This document shows positions 1 through 7,950 of a stretch of 64,000 nt of DNA, in pieces. The notes below the pieces were generated by a model. That model was not told the origin of the DNA, searched no databases, and saw only the letters and a program-made list of their open reading frames with translations. The position numbers and the translations under genes were made by a program. The DNA is from DASRDU01 sp035652435. Lineage in GTDB: Bacteria; Acidobacteriota; Blastocatellia; RBC074. Location: NCBI GenBank assembly GCA_035652435.1, contig DASRDU010000095.1, forward strand, positions 1 through 64,000. Direction: 5' to 3'. Each line of letters begins with the position of its first letter. Positions within the stretch are counted from its first letter, which is position 1.

Positions 1-1
1 T

Positions 2-133
2 GGTCAGGGTGTAGTTGATCTGGCTGACCAGCAAGTATTGACAATAGTCGAGTCGGCTCACGGAATCGCTCATGAGCCGAGACTGTACCCGGTTTTCAAT
101 GATCAAGCGACTCTTAACGTCGCCTCTGCGTAA
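2..133 (+). CDS. 3' end of an unidentified gene, cut by the window edge
   Basis: An open frame enters from the left edge and gives 43 residues before TAA. The visible tail contains VVDLADQQVLTIVESAHG and ends LNVASA. No family is recognised. It is the only clear plus-strand coding sequence at the left edge; the next well-supported genes lie on the minus strand. It could be a chance frame, but the composition is protein-like. Confidence 0.4.
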   Translation, partial: GQGVVDLADQQVLTIVESAHGIAHEPRLYPVFNDQATLNVASA

Positions 134-216
134 GTCCTAGAAATAATCCGCTCAGGCCCCGAATTCGGATTGAACGAATCGTTTATGAAAAGACATTTTT
201 CAGGATCAGCCAGGCT

Positions 217-477
217 GTGCTGGGAGACATTGAAGAATACGTTGCGTACCTCGGCGAAGTCACACAGGACAAGGTGACTCCGGATGAGATCGTGGATCGG
301 GGGATGCAGCAGTTGTTCGCGACTGACCGGGGTTTCCGTCAGTGGCAGAAGAAGAAAGCCACACAACAGGGAAATAGAGAGGGGAATAAACGGGAAGACC
401 AGAGCGTGAAGCAGGCAGAAGCGGGAATTGTTTTCGAGCCGGAGCGGGAAATATTCCCGGATCGGGTTGTCCAGTGA
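217..477 (+). CDS. possible small hypothetical protein, 86 aa
   Basis: A GTG-initiated frame of 86 codons lies in the otherwise empty stretch 134-493. The product starts MLGDIEEYVAYLGEV and is rich in Lys, Gln and Glu in its second half. The frame stays open upstream to position 118, so the start is uncertain and could be an upstream non-ATG codon. No Shine-Dalgarno sequence is obvious. A 148-codon frame on the opposite strand covers the same DNA but has a poorer, Leu/Phe-rich composition. No family is recognised, and it may be spurious. Confidence 0.3.
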   Translation: MLGDIEEYVAYLGEVTQDKVTPDEIVDRGMQQLFATDRGFRQWQKKKATQQGNREGNKREDQSVKQAEAGIVFEPEREIFPDRVVQ

Positions 478-493
478 ATTGTCCGGCAACTTA

Positions 494-874
494 TCAGCGT
501 CCGTCAGGCTGCTGCCGATCACTGATCTTTTCCGCCACAGTTCCTGCATCCACGGATGAATCCGCGGATGTTGAAATCATCCATTCGACAGCTGACTGAA
601 TAATGTCGCCGTGACATGGGACATGACGACCTGCGTTTTTGCACCAGCAGATCAGGACAAGGTCGCCCTGCGTGGCTTTGGCAGCCAGTTGCTGTAACTC
701 CCGGTACACCTCGCCGCGCAACCTGATCTGCCGCCACAACCAGCTTCGATAGCGAGCGATTACTTCCTCGCGTGTTCCGTGTTCGCCGATTCTGAAGGGA
801 TTGCCGAGCAGCGATGGCCTGCCGATGTAAACGCCCTGGCCGCGATACGTTTTTCTGTTCTCGATCCGAATCAT
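494..874 (-). CDS. DUF4326 domain protein
   Basis: The product is 126 residues. It has the DUF4326 pattern: an N-terminal YIGRPSLLGNPFRIG segment, a TREEVIARYRSWLW helix and a C-terminal LICWCKNAGRHVPCHGDII block, whose conserved Cys and His residues could bind metal. The family is common in phage and plasmid genomes; its biochemical role is not established. AAAGGAG lies 9 bases before the ATG at 874. The last 30 residues are polar and probably disordered. It sits downstream of ssb on the same strand, in keeping with a mobile-element setting. Confidence 0.75.
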   Translation of the reverse strand: MIRIENRKTYRGQGVYIGRPSLLGNPFRIGEHGTREEVIARYRSWLWRQIRLRGEVYRELQQLAAKATQGDLVLICWCKNAGRHVPCHGDIIQSAVEWMISTSADSSVDAGTVAEKISDRQQPDGR

Positions 875-1021
875 CTCTGTTTCTCCTTTCGGGTGGAAAT
901 CACAGAGCTACAACCAGCCGGAATCTGTTTGCATTCAGCAGGCCATTCGGATCGAGAAGAGCGATGGCCGCTTCATCAGTCGTTCGCTGCCATCGCTCCT
1001 GGTTTTCACAAAGGGGATGCG

Positions 1022-1474
1022 TCAGAACGGAATGTCACTTTCACCAGCTGTACCTTTTGAAGTCCTGCTTTTCTTTTTGCCGGGTCTGGTTTCCTCTCGC
1101 TCTGCCGCATCCGGTTCCGCGTTCGCCTCAGTGTTTTCTTCCGCGCGTTTCTGGGTCGGCACGAACTCGAACGAGTCGGCGACCAGACAGGTTGACGTGC
1201 GCTGCTGGCCCTCACGATCCACGAACGATTCGGTTTGCAGGCGACCGTTGAAGGCGATCGCGCTGCCTTTCTTTGCGTACTGCGCGATCACTTCCGCATC
1301 CCGCCCGTAAACCGTGATGCGAAACCAGTCGGCAACGCTGACTCTCTCACCCTCAGCGCCCTTTTTCTGCCGGTTGCTGGCGACGGAAAGATTGACGACC
1401 GGATTGCCGCCGTTGGTGTAGCGCAATTCCGGGTCCTGACCGAGACGGCCGATGAGCTGTGCAAAAGCGGGCAT
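1022..1474 (-). CDS. ssb: single-stranded DNA-binding protein
   Basis: The product is 150 residues. An OB fold spans roughly residues 1-105 (MPAFAQLIGRLGQDPELRY, then WFRITVYGRDAEVIAQYAKKG and IAFNGRLQTESF). A charged linker follows, and the acidic tip ESDIPF is the usual docking site for replication and repair proteins. SSB coats single-stranded DNA as a tetramer. The start at 1474 is chosen because AAGGAGG lies 8 bases upstream; the frame continues further but that part has no SSB homology. With the helicase and sliding clamp nearby it forms a replication-type gene set, probably an element-borne second copy. Confidence 0.93.
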   Translation of the reverse strand: MPAFAQLIGRLGQDPELRYTNGGNPVVNLSVASNRQKKGAEGERVSVADWFRITVYGRDAEVIAQYAKKGSAIAFNGRLQTESFVDREGQQRTSTCLVADSFEFVPTQKRAEENTEANAEPDAAEREETRPGKKKSRTSKGTAGESDIPF

Positions 1475-1606
1475 GGTGTGCCTCCTTGTTAGTGGTGTCG
1501 AAATTGATTGTTGATGCTCACTGTTCCGGAAGCAGGCGATCGCTCCCCCGTGAGCAGGAATTACCACCCGCGACTTTTTTTCATCGCTCTTTGTACCAGC
1601 AGTAAA

Positions 1607-3025
1607 TCAGGCTGCTTTTCTGAGAGGGGGAAAGTTTTCCCTGCGGGCCTTGAGTGCCTGCCAGGCACGCGATCTTTCCTGAGCGGAAAGTTGATGAACC
1701 GGGTGAGCGGGCTGATTGTTGCCGTAAAACGCCCACGACAAATAGCGCAGCCTCGCTGCAGAGGCGAAGTTGATTTCGTTGATGAGCTGAAATGCGGCTG
1801 GTGAAAGGCGCGCCGACTGGAGCCGTTCACGTTGCAGGGTCGCGGCAGCTTTGAGCGCGGCAAAGTGTTTGAGCGGGAGCGTGCCGGCCTGACGAGCTTC
1901 GTAAGCCTGCTTCATGGCGTCGCTGATGACTTTCGTGTCTTTTGCGCCGCGAATGGTTTTGTGAAACTGACGATAGGCACGATTGGTTCGCAATGCCCTG
2001 AGATGGAAATCCTGCTCGCATTCATCCAGAATCGCTTCCAGCACCTGTCGCGTGAGGTGTTGCAGCTCACGGTTGGCGTATGAATAGAAACGCTCGCCGT
2101 TTCCCATTCTGCCGCTCACCGGAAAGATGATTTCGATCTGCGCGTTGATCTCATCCCGGATGTCCTCAATCCTGATTCCGCTGGCATAATCACGCCGCAA
2201 TGCTCCGGCGAGATGCCGCGCGCGTTCCGGCAAATCTTCGGCAGTGAATTCGGGGTCAATGCAACCGCAGGCGACCGTGCGTTCGTGACTCGACATCACG
2301 ATGATGGCGCCGCCTTCGTCGTATTGATTCAGCGAATCAACGTGAGCGAACGCGTCATCCAGATCCTCAATGTTCGCCCCGCTCGTTTCCAGATCGTGCA
2401 GCCATTCGGCGTACTCGTCGTGAACGAAGCAGGCGCTCCTGCGGCGACCGCGAGTCATTCGTCTGATCGTCTCTACTTCTTCCCGAACGAATGACTGAAT
2501 GTTGTCTGCCTTGTCTTCATCATCCGCAACGAATGAGGCCTCACCGCCGAAGTCCTTGTCGAATGCCGTCGTCGTCACGTCCGTTTCGCTGACTTCAATG
2601 ACTGATTTGAAACTGGCAAGCTGCATCGCCAGCAGTCCCATCTCTTTTAGGATGTCACTCGTTCCGCGTTCAGCGCTTTCGTGGTAGTAATACGAAGCGA
2701 CAGTCTGGCGGCAACGCGCGTCACCGTCTTCGCAGATTTCATTCAAACACCGAATGAACTCGGCGGCGTCCTCGGCATTGCCCAGCTTTTTGAGCGCGTA
2801 GGCGAGTGCTCCGATCCGCGCTTCCTCATCCTGCTGACTGACGGGCAGGGCGTCGCTTTCGACTGCATAGATCACTTCGCCTGCAACCCGGCAACGCTCG
2901 AAATCGAGACGAGCAATCTGTCCGAGGTTTGAAATATGCGTCACCAGACTATTGTGTGGCGATCCGGTGTCGCGCGGGGTGAAGATGCCGCGGTTGGAGC
3001 GGGTCAAAGCAGCTGTGGATAACAT
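1607..3025 (-). CDS. large hypothetical protein of the accessory block, 472 aa
   Basis: No family is recognised. The protein is soluble, has no signal peptide or membrane segment, and is helix-rich with many Arg/Glu pairs. The middle is acidic (residues about 150-240, including ADDEDKADN and NIEDLDDAF). The C-terminal third is basic and rich in Arg and Ala, which would suit nucleic-acid binding, though this is inference. GGAGGAAG stands 5 bases before the ATG. It lies between ssb and the RecD-like helicase on the same strand, so a role in element replication or maintenance is plausible. A perfect DnaA box overlaps its first codons. Confidence 0.75.
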   Translation of the reverse strand: MLSTAALTRSNRGIFTPRDTGSPHNSLVTHISNLGQIARLDFERCRVAGEVIYAVESDALPVSQQDEEARIGALAYALKKLGNAEDAAEFIRCLNEICEDGDARCRQTVASYYYHESAERGTSDILKEMGLLAMQLASFKSVIEVSETDVTTTAFDKDFGGEASFVADDEDKADNIQSFVREEVETIRRMTRGRRRSACFVHDEYAEWLHDLETSGANIEDLDDAFAHVDSLNQYDEGGAIIVMSSHERTVACGCIDPEFTAEDLPERARHLAGALRRDYASGIRIEDIRDEINAQIEIIFPVSGRMGNGERFYSYANRELQHLTRQVLEAILDECEQDFHLRALRTNRAYRQFHKTIRGAKDTKVISDAMKQAYEARQAGTLPLKHFAALKAAATLQRERLQSARLSPAAFQLINEINFASAARLRYLSWAFYGNNQPAHPVHQLSAQERSRAWQALKARRENFPPLRKAA

Positions 3026-3108
3026 GTGTCTTCCTCCATTGTTTGTGTGAATCGAAATGGTTTGTGCGCATGCACGTTTGTCTGACGCTGATCAATTCTT
3101 TATTCACA
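3014..3108. other. DnaA-box cluster, possible replication origin
   Basis: TTATCCACA (minus strand, 3014-3022) and TTATTCACA (plus strand, 3100-3108) both match the TTATNCACA DnaA-box consensus exactly. A 7-of-9 match lies between them at 3046-3054. They fall in or beside the 188-bp gap between two replication-associated genes. Two perfect boxes in 95 bp are suggestive of an origin, but no iteron array or replication initiator gene is visible. Confidence 0.35.
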
Positions 3109-3213
3109 GCTGAAATCTTTGACCGTCAGCAGGCGTTTAATGGAAGACAAAGGGCGCGATTGGAATACTTGAGGATGAAACAGTTGGGTCAGGTGACAGG
3201 AAGCCGCTTCACC

Positions 3214-4863
3214 TTACGCAGCTTTCCCCGGACCCGGAGCAGATGGGGAGAGCAGCGATGACAGGCCGGTCAGGCGATGGCTGTTCGTGAGGCTGACTGC
3301 CCGCGCGAAGGCGCGACGCGAGCCGATGAGTACGACCATCTGTCTGCCACGAGTCAGCGCGGTATAGAGCAGTTCCCGCGTCAGCATCACGTTCTGGCTT
3401 TCGTGAACGGGAATGATGACGAACGGGTATTCCGATCCCTGTGAGCGATGGATCGTAATGGCGAAACCATGCAGCAGGTCTGCGTGAAAAGCCTGCTGGT
3501 AAGTGACGAGACGATTCCCGAATCTGACCTGAGTGGTCTTATCAGCCACTTCCTCAACAAAGCCGCATTCGCCGTTGAAAAGCCCCAGCCGGTAATTGTT
3601 TCTGGTCTGCAAAACGCGATCCCCGGCGGCGAATGGCGATTGCTCCGATGTTATTGCCTTGTCGCTTGCGCGCCTGACCAGATAATTGAGTACAACTGTT
3701 CCCAGCGCCCCATTGCGCATCGGCGTCAGGATTTGAACATCCCGGTACGGGTTCGCGCCGCATCTGACAGGCAGACTGCGAGTCGCGGCATTGACTACGA
3801 GTTGCTGAATCTCAGTCACGTTGTCGGCTTCAATGAAATAGCAGTCAGCCTTTGCTTTGCCGGGTGCGGGCAGTTCGGGTACGCGTCCGGCTTTGATGTC
3901 ACGGGCTGCGGCCGTGATCCGGCTCTGTTCCGATTGCCGGAAGCGCGTCGTCAATTCAACCACCGGGAGACACCCGCTGGCGATCAAATCCTGCAACACC
4001 TGACCGGGGCCGACCGGCGGCAACTGATGCACATCGCCGACGAAAATCAGTCTGGTTCGCGGCGAGCAATACCTGACCAGTCGTTCGGCGAGAAACACAT
4101 CCAGCATCGAAGCCTCATCCACGATGACGACCTCTGGTGGACGACCAACAATCAGATCGCGAAGCGTCCGCTGCCGGGGCTGGTGGTTGTGCAACAGGCG
4201 ATGCAACGTTTGGGCAGGTCTCCCCGCAGCTTCCGCCAGCCGCGCCGCGGCCCGCCCGGTCGGAGCGGTGAGATGAATGTGATACCCGGCTCGCTCGCAA
4301 ATTGCCGTCAGGACTTTGATCGTGGCCGTCTTGCCCGTGCCCGGGTCGCCCGTCAGGATGGCGATGGGGGCAGTCATCAACAGCCGGATCGCCGCGCGCT
4401 GCTCATCAGTCAGTTGCTCACCTTCCAGCCTGATCCATTCGTTCACTCGTTCAGCTTTGACCGGCCGTAAACGCCGCCCGATCTGTTGAAGGCCGTGTGC
4501 GATGGTTTCTTCGGCGCGTGCGGCGTGTGACAGTGAAACCTGCCCGATGCGCTGCCAGACGCGCACCCGGATGTCGCCGCGTTTATTCAGGTGTCCGAGC
4601 GCAGAGAGAATTTCTGATTCCGGGGCATTTGAATGGCAGGATTGGAGGCGGCAGATGATTTCATTCAGCGGAAGGCACGTGTGGCCCTGTGTCAGAGCCT
4701 GATTGAGTAAGGCAAGGATCGGCTCTGCAAGTCGGGGCAGTCTCATTCGCAGTTCCTGCGATGGCGCCGCTTTCCGCTCATCAGCGTCAGGCCGGACGAC
4801 AGGACGCAGCAAAGCGATCAATGAAAGCAAAGCCTTCAGTTTCTGGCGTAATCGCAGAATCAT
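3214..4863 (-). CDS. RecD-like superfamily 1 DNA helicase
   Basis: The product is 549 residues. Motif I is GDPGTGKT (about residues 174-181), with TAPTGRAA (Ia), VVIVDEASM (II), FVGDVHQLPPVG (III), LTTRFRQ (IV) and a C-terminal ITIHRSQGSEYP then YTALTRGRQ (V/VI). This is the RecD2/TraA-type helicase core that unwinds DNA 5' to 3'. Full RecD2 proteins are usually 700-800 residues; here the N-terminal region is shorter. AAGGAG lies 5 bases before ATG 4863; a GTG directly upstream is too close to it. Its neighbours ssb and the clamp support a DNA replication or conjugation role for the element. Confidence 0.88.
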   Translation of the reverse strand: MILRLRQKLKALLSLIALLRPVVRPDADERKAAPSQELRMRLPRLAEPILALLNQALTQGHTCLPLNEIICRLQSCHSNAPESEILSALGHLNKRGDIRVRVWQRIGQVSLSHAARAEETIAHGLQQIGRRLRPVKAERVNEWIRLEGEQLTDEQRAAIRLLMTAPIAILTGDPGTGKTATIKVLTAICERAGYHIHLTAPTGRAAARLAEAAGRPAQTLHRLLHNHQPRQRTLRDLIVGRPPEVVIVDEASMLDVFLAERLVRYCSPRTRLIFVGDVHQLPPVGPGQVLQDLIASGCLPVVELTTRFRQSEQSRITAAARDIKAGRVPELPAPGKAKADCYFIEADNVTEIQQLVVNAATRSLPVRCGANPYRDVQILTPMRNGALGTVVLNYLVRRASDKAITSEQSPFAAGDRVLQTRNNYRLGLFNGECGFVEEVADKTTQVRFGNRLVTYQQAFHADLLHGFAITIHRSQGSEYPFVIIPVHESQNVMLTRELLYTALTRGRQMVVLIGSRRAFARAVSLTNSHRLTGLSSLLSPSAPGPGKAA

Positions 4864-4961
4864 CACTGCTCCTTATCGCATCATCCGGGCTTTGGATTTG
4901 CTGACCGCCCAGTTGTGCTGATCGGAAGCAGAATTGGGTAAAATCGGGTATATTTGCGGGT

Positions 4962-5178
4962 ATGGCGAAAGACAGGACAGCGGCGCTCGGCCTTCAGGTT
5001 TCGCACGAAATGCCGCAGCTGATCGCCGGGCCAGGCGAGTTCAAAGGCTGGTGGGAAGCACTAAAATGCTTTCGACGGAACGCTTCGCGCGTTGCGGCAC
5101 GTGGCGGCGATTGAAAGCGTCGGCTCTTCCACGCGCATCGAAGGCGCCCGCTTCCTGAAGATCAGCACGCATTGGTGA
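4962..5178 (+). pseudogene. truncated, frameshifted Fic-family gene remnant
   Basis: Reading from ATG 4962 gives QLIAGPGEFKGWWEALK, then the frame fails near 5065. In a different frame the sequence resumes as LRHVAAIESVGSSTRIEGAR before running into TGA at 5178. The SSTRIEGAR segment is the inhibitory-helix motif at the N-terminus of many Fic adenylyltransferases. The catalytic HPFxxGNGR region is absent; homology stops where the convergent cysteine-protein gene begins. It is a relic on the strand opposite to its neighbours, probably the left end of a deleted toxin-type gene. Confidence 0.7.
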
Positions 5179-5674
5179 AAGATGCCTTCATCCGCTTTTT
5201 CGCTTCAGCAGGAGAAAGCGCGATCAACCCTGCTGAGAACAAGACCATCCAGACACGCGCGTATAAACCGCCAACCTCCCATTCACGTGCTATTGCATGA
5301 AGCCCGGCGATGCTCCGCCTGTCGGATTCGCATCTGCTCTGATGGCAGTCAAAATATGCGCATCCGAATGGGGATGCTGCGTGGATGGAGCAGCGATTGT
5401 TTTCGCCCAGAAATTTACATGCACCATCAGATTGACGCTGCGGAACCAGCGTCGGAATCTGAAAGACCTGCCCATCAGCCATCACCGTTGCGCCGGGGCT
5501 TGCCATCAGATTCTCCATGGCGAATCGAAGCAGGTCATCGTAGCCGAGATGGCTGACGATGTTTTCGAGATCGGAAGGAATGAGATAGCCGGGGATGTAA
5601 CGACAGTTGAGTACACATTCTTCGCAGTCGCACTCAGTGCGAGAGAAGCCGAAAGCAGTTCTCGTTTCAGGCAT
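5162..5674 (-). CDS. YkgJ-type cysteine-cluster protein
   Basis: The product is 170 residues. Cysteines in CDCEECVLNC near the N-terminus and in CKFLGENNRCSIH, FGCAYFDC and SRC form the pattern of the CxxCxxCC zinc/iron-sulfur family; the exact metal is unknown. GGAGG lies directly before ATG 5674, which decides the start; a longer frame exists upstream without homology. A hydrophobic stretch near the end (MVLFSAGLIALS) is too short to be a sure membrane span. Two other members of this broad family occur at 41279 and 57027, but with different layouts. Confidence 0.65.
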   Translation of the reverse strand: MPETRTAFGFSRTECDCEECVLNCRYIPGYLIPSDLENIVSHLGYDDLLRFAMENLMASPGATVMADGQVFQIPTLVPQRQSDGACKFLGENNRCSIHAASPFGCAYFDCHQSRCESDRRSIAGLHAIAREWEVGGLYARVWMVLFSAGLIALSPAEAKKRMKASFTNAC

Positions 5675-5741
5675 GCGTACCTCCATTGCTGATTGAAGTT
5701 TTGAGCGACGGGGACTGCTGTCTGGTTGCGATGTACTCTGC

Positions 5742-5948
5742 TCAAAAGTCAGGCCATCCGGGTGGATCGGTCTCTCTGAGCTTTGCTGCGGACCCGGTCT
5801 GTTTGTCTTCCGACAGACCAGGACTGAGAGTTGCTTCATCCATTGATTGCCCCGCGCTTGCGTCCCGCTCTTCTCGGCTTTCGTCAGGCAGGTTGATCAC
5901 AGGCTCTTCGAGTGGCCCGTCGCGGGACTCATTGTTTTTGCCTGTCAT
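5742..5948 (-). CDS. small acidic hypothetical protein, 68 aa
   Basis: A 68-residue frame begins 22 bases after the sliding-clamp gene ends, with GGGAGGAAAT directly before the ATG. The sequence is acidic and disorder-prone (LPDESREERDAS). No family is recognised. The strong ribosome site, same strand and tight spacing argue that it is expressed with the clamp gene. It could be an adaptor or regulator of the clamp, which is inference only; no classical clamp-binding peptide is obvious. Confidence 0.5.
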   Translation of the reverse strand: MTGKNNESRDGPLEEPVINLPDESREERDASAGQSMDEATLSPGLSEDKQTGSAAKLRETDPPGWPDF

Positions 5949-5970
5949 ATTTCCTCCCGGTCAACAGCAA

Positions 5971-7185
5971 TCAGCAATGGTCAGAGCCCGGGTCTCTGCA
6001 AGGCATCAAAATGTAGCGCGTGAGACAGCCGTCATCGCTGGCAGGCCGAAATTCGACACACGAGTTTTCGTCGGTGTATTTGATCGTCAGCGATGCACTG
6101 GTCAGGGTGCGCGCGAAATCCTGAAGATAGCGACCATTGAAGCTGATCGTTGTCTCTGTGGTTGCGCTCGTGGAAAGGGGCGTGATCTCTTCGCGGCCTT
6201 CGCTGCCACTGGTGTCAACGCTCTGCAATTCATAACTGTCGGGCGCGAAGCGGAATTTGATCAGCCCGAAATTGTGGTGACCGCCATCAATGCCAAAGAC
6301 TGACATGCGGTTGATTGCTTCCCGAAAAGCCGCACCATCCAGCGCCAGTTCGCGCGGGAATTCCTGTATAAGGATCGAGGCGCAGTCAGGAAACTGCCCT
6401 TCGAGCATCAGACAGGAAAGCTGCTGCGCGCCCTGTTGAAAGAACAGGTGACTCCCATCAAGCCCGATCCTGATTTCGTTATTGATCTGGTTGAAAACTC
6501 TGACGACTGTGCTGAGGCTGTGGCGCGGGATGAGCAGAGCGATTTCTTCGTCACGCGTGACATCGGATCGCTGTAGTGAGATCAGCCGGAACCCGTCTGT
6601 GGCAATCAGGCGGATGCCGTCCGGCCCGATGGTCAGTTGCGCCCCTTCGAGCGCGTAGCGTCCGGCGCTGCTGTTTTTCTGTGCGGAGAAGATCGCGGTG
6701 CGAATCATCGTCAGCAGAACTTCGCCTGGGACAGCGGTGATGAATTGTGCTTCGGCGGGCAGTTCGGGGAAATCATCAGGCGGCAGCGCATTGAGCCGGA
6801 AACGACTGCTGCCGCATTTGAGCGTGACTGTGCCCTGGTCACTGCCCAGGCTGACCGTTTCAGCAGGTAACTGTCGGGCGATTTCACAGAGCTTGCGCGC
6901 GGGCAGGCAGACGCTGCCTTCTTCCAGTACGTCGGCTGCGATTTCGGATTGCCAGCTTTGTTTCAGCCCGCAGGCTTTGAGAATGAGCCGATGGTCAGTC
7001 GCTTCCAGCAGCAGATGGTTCACGACGGCTGCCAGAGAATTCTTCGGTTCGATGACTTCCGCAATCAGGTCGAGTTCCGCGCGCAGCAGGTGGCGATCAA
7101 GCTGAACCTTCAGTCTGCCGTTACTCACTTTTACGGCATCGGCAAACAACAGACTGGCGGGCTGAAAACTTTCGGGAGCAGTCAC
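5971..7185 (-). CDS. dnaN: DNA polymerase III beta-clamp paralogue
   Basis: The product is 404 residues with the three-domain sliding-clamp layout. Visible landmarks are VSLGSDQGTVTLKCGSSRFRL then FPELP in domain 1, YALEGAQLTI and LIATDGFRLISLQRS in domain 2, and MLEGQFPDCASIL plus the C-terminal LTRYILMPCR (the usual YLIMPMR end) in domain 3. Clamps encircle DNA and hold the polymerase. Its length exceeds the usual 365-375 residues because of an N-terminal extension. The start is GTG, overlapping the stop of a short upstream frame. Chromosomal dnaN normally sits beside dnaA, so this copy is probably specific to the element. Confidence 0.9.
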   Translation of the reverse strand: MTAPESFQPASLLFADAVKVSNGRLKVQLDRHLLRAELDLIAEVIEPKNSLAAVVNHLLLEATDHRLILKACGLKQSWQSEIAADVLEEGSVCLPARKLCEIARQLPAETVSLGSDQGTVTLKCGSSRFRLNALPPDDFPELPAEAQFITAVPGEVLLTMIRTAIFSAQKNSSAGRYALEGAQLTIGPDGIRLIATDGFRLISLQRSDVTRDEEIALLIPRHSLSTVVRVFNQINNEIRIGLDGSHLFFQQGAQQLSCLMLEGQFPDCASILIQEFPRELALDGAAFREAINRMSVFGIDGGHHNFGLIKFRFAPDSYELQSVDTSGSEGREEITPLSTSATTETTISFNGRYLQDFARTLTSASLTIKYTDENSCVEFRPASDDGCLTRYILMPCRDPGSDHC

Positions 7186-7289
7186 AGTATTTCGCCCGGT
7201 ATCCCGGTCTGGAGCGCAATCTGCTGGGACGTAACGGCTGGCTTCGCAATCTGCGCCTCGCCATTATTGATTACGAAAACACTCTCCAC
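7182..7289 (-). CDS. possible 35-aa leader peptide coupled to dnaN
   Basis: A short frame starts at GTG 7289 (or TTG 7298). Its stop TGA at 7182-7184 overlaps the GTG start of the clamp gene. The product includes FVINNGEAQIAKPAVTSQQI, which looks like a genuine peptide, fills an otherwise empty 123-bp gap and lies on the operon strand. The shape recalls beta-hairpin ubiquitin-like segments only loosely. It may be a translational coupler, the remnant of a longer protein, or chance. Confidence 0.35.
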   Translation of the reverse strand: MESVFVINNGEAQIAKPAVTSQQIALQTGIPGEIL

Positions 7290-7308
7290 CTTTCGCAATA
7301 CAGCTGAA

Positions 7309-7506
7309 TCAGGCTTTCCGGTTCTGAATCCGGGGCGTGATATTGGAACGCGCATAAAACTCTCCGGTGTTCTCTTCGCGCTCCGGCTGTCCGAGCAGCT
7401 CAGTCATGATCTTCGCGACATCGGCACACTGCGGCCCCTGGACGCCTTCGACCTGCATCTCCATCTCGCCGGTCTGTTCATCAATCGTGAAGTTGATTTC
7501 AGGCAT
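7309..7506 (-). CDS. DUF2997 family protein
   Basis: The product is 65 residues. It begins MPEINFTIDEQTGEMEMQVEG, followed by VQGPQCADVAKIMTELLG, which is the DUF2997 pattern (a short beta-hairpin, a Gly-x-Cys motif and a helix). AAGGAGG lies 7 bases before ATG 7506; an upstream in-frame start is not supported. Its gene begins 13 bases after the DUF1257 gene ends. Family members commonly sit with DUF1257 and an AAA ATPase, as here; the biochemical role is unknown. Confidence 0.8.
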   Translation of the reverse strand: MPEINFTIDEQTGEMEMQVEGVQGPQCADVAKIMTELLGQPEREENTGEFYARSNITPRIQNRKA

Positions 7507-7519
7507 GACGACCTCCTTG

Positions 7520-7918
7520 TCAGTAACGAGCCCTGATTTTGACCACACCGCCTTCGACCGTGCGATGAATCGTGCCGCGCAAACGAGTCGCTACTTTGCC
7601 GACCACTCGCTCGTTGTAGGCAGCCCGAAGCCGCGTGATGAGCTGACTGCCCAGCGCACGGTGACGATCAAGATCATCAATCACCGGCGTGTAATCACCG
7701 GCTTCCATGTGCTGAAAGCCGATGTCACCGCAGCTGTTCCCGATGCTGTGACGCGGAATGATGATGTCGGCTCTTTGCAGCACCTGCTCCGAATAGTACT
7801 GCCCCATTTCCAGACTCTCGCCCTGCCGGATGTCCCGGCAGCCGATGTCTGACAGTGCAGCAACCAGCAGCTCGCGGTCTTTGAAGACGACTTCAGTGAA
7901 GGTCAGATACTTGCTCAT
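7520..7918 (-). CDS. DUF1257 (Ycf35-like) protein
   Basis: The product is 132 residues and matches the DUF1257/Ycf35 family known from cyanobacteria, plastids and various bacterial genomes. Landmarks are MSKYLTFTEVVFKDRELLVAALSDIGC at the N-terminus, ADIIIPRH, then DIGFQHMEAGDYTPVIDDLD and LRAAYNERVV. There is no signal peptide or membrane span. AAGGAG lies 8 bases upstream of the ATG. It lies between the AAA ATPase and DUF2997 genes on one strand with gaps of 32 and 13 bases, so the three should form one transcription unit. The molecular function is not known. Confidence 0.85.
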   Translation of the reverse strand: MSKYLTFTEVVFKDRELLVAALSDIGCRDIRQGESLEMGQYYSEQVLQRADIIIPRHSIGNSCGDIGFQHMEAGDYTPVIDDLDRHRALGSQLITRLRAAYNERVVGKVATRLRGTIHRTVEGGVVKIRARY

Positions 7919-7950
7919 AAACTCTGCTCCTTTCAGTCTGGTGCTGACAG

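Noticed and set aside
103..549. 148-codon minus-strand frame at the left edge
   Set aside because: It overlaps the end of the DUF4326 gene, lacks a ribosome site and has no recognisable content.
3448..4470. 340-codon plus-strand frame over the RecD-like gene
   Set aside because: It is antisense to helicase motifs I-VI.
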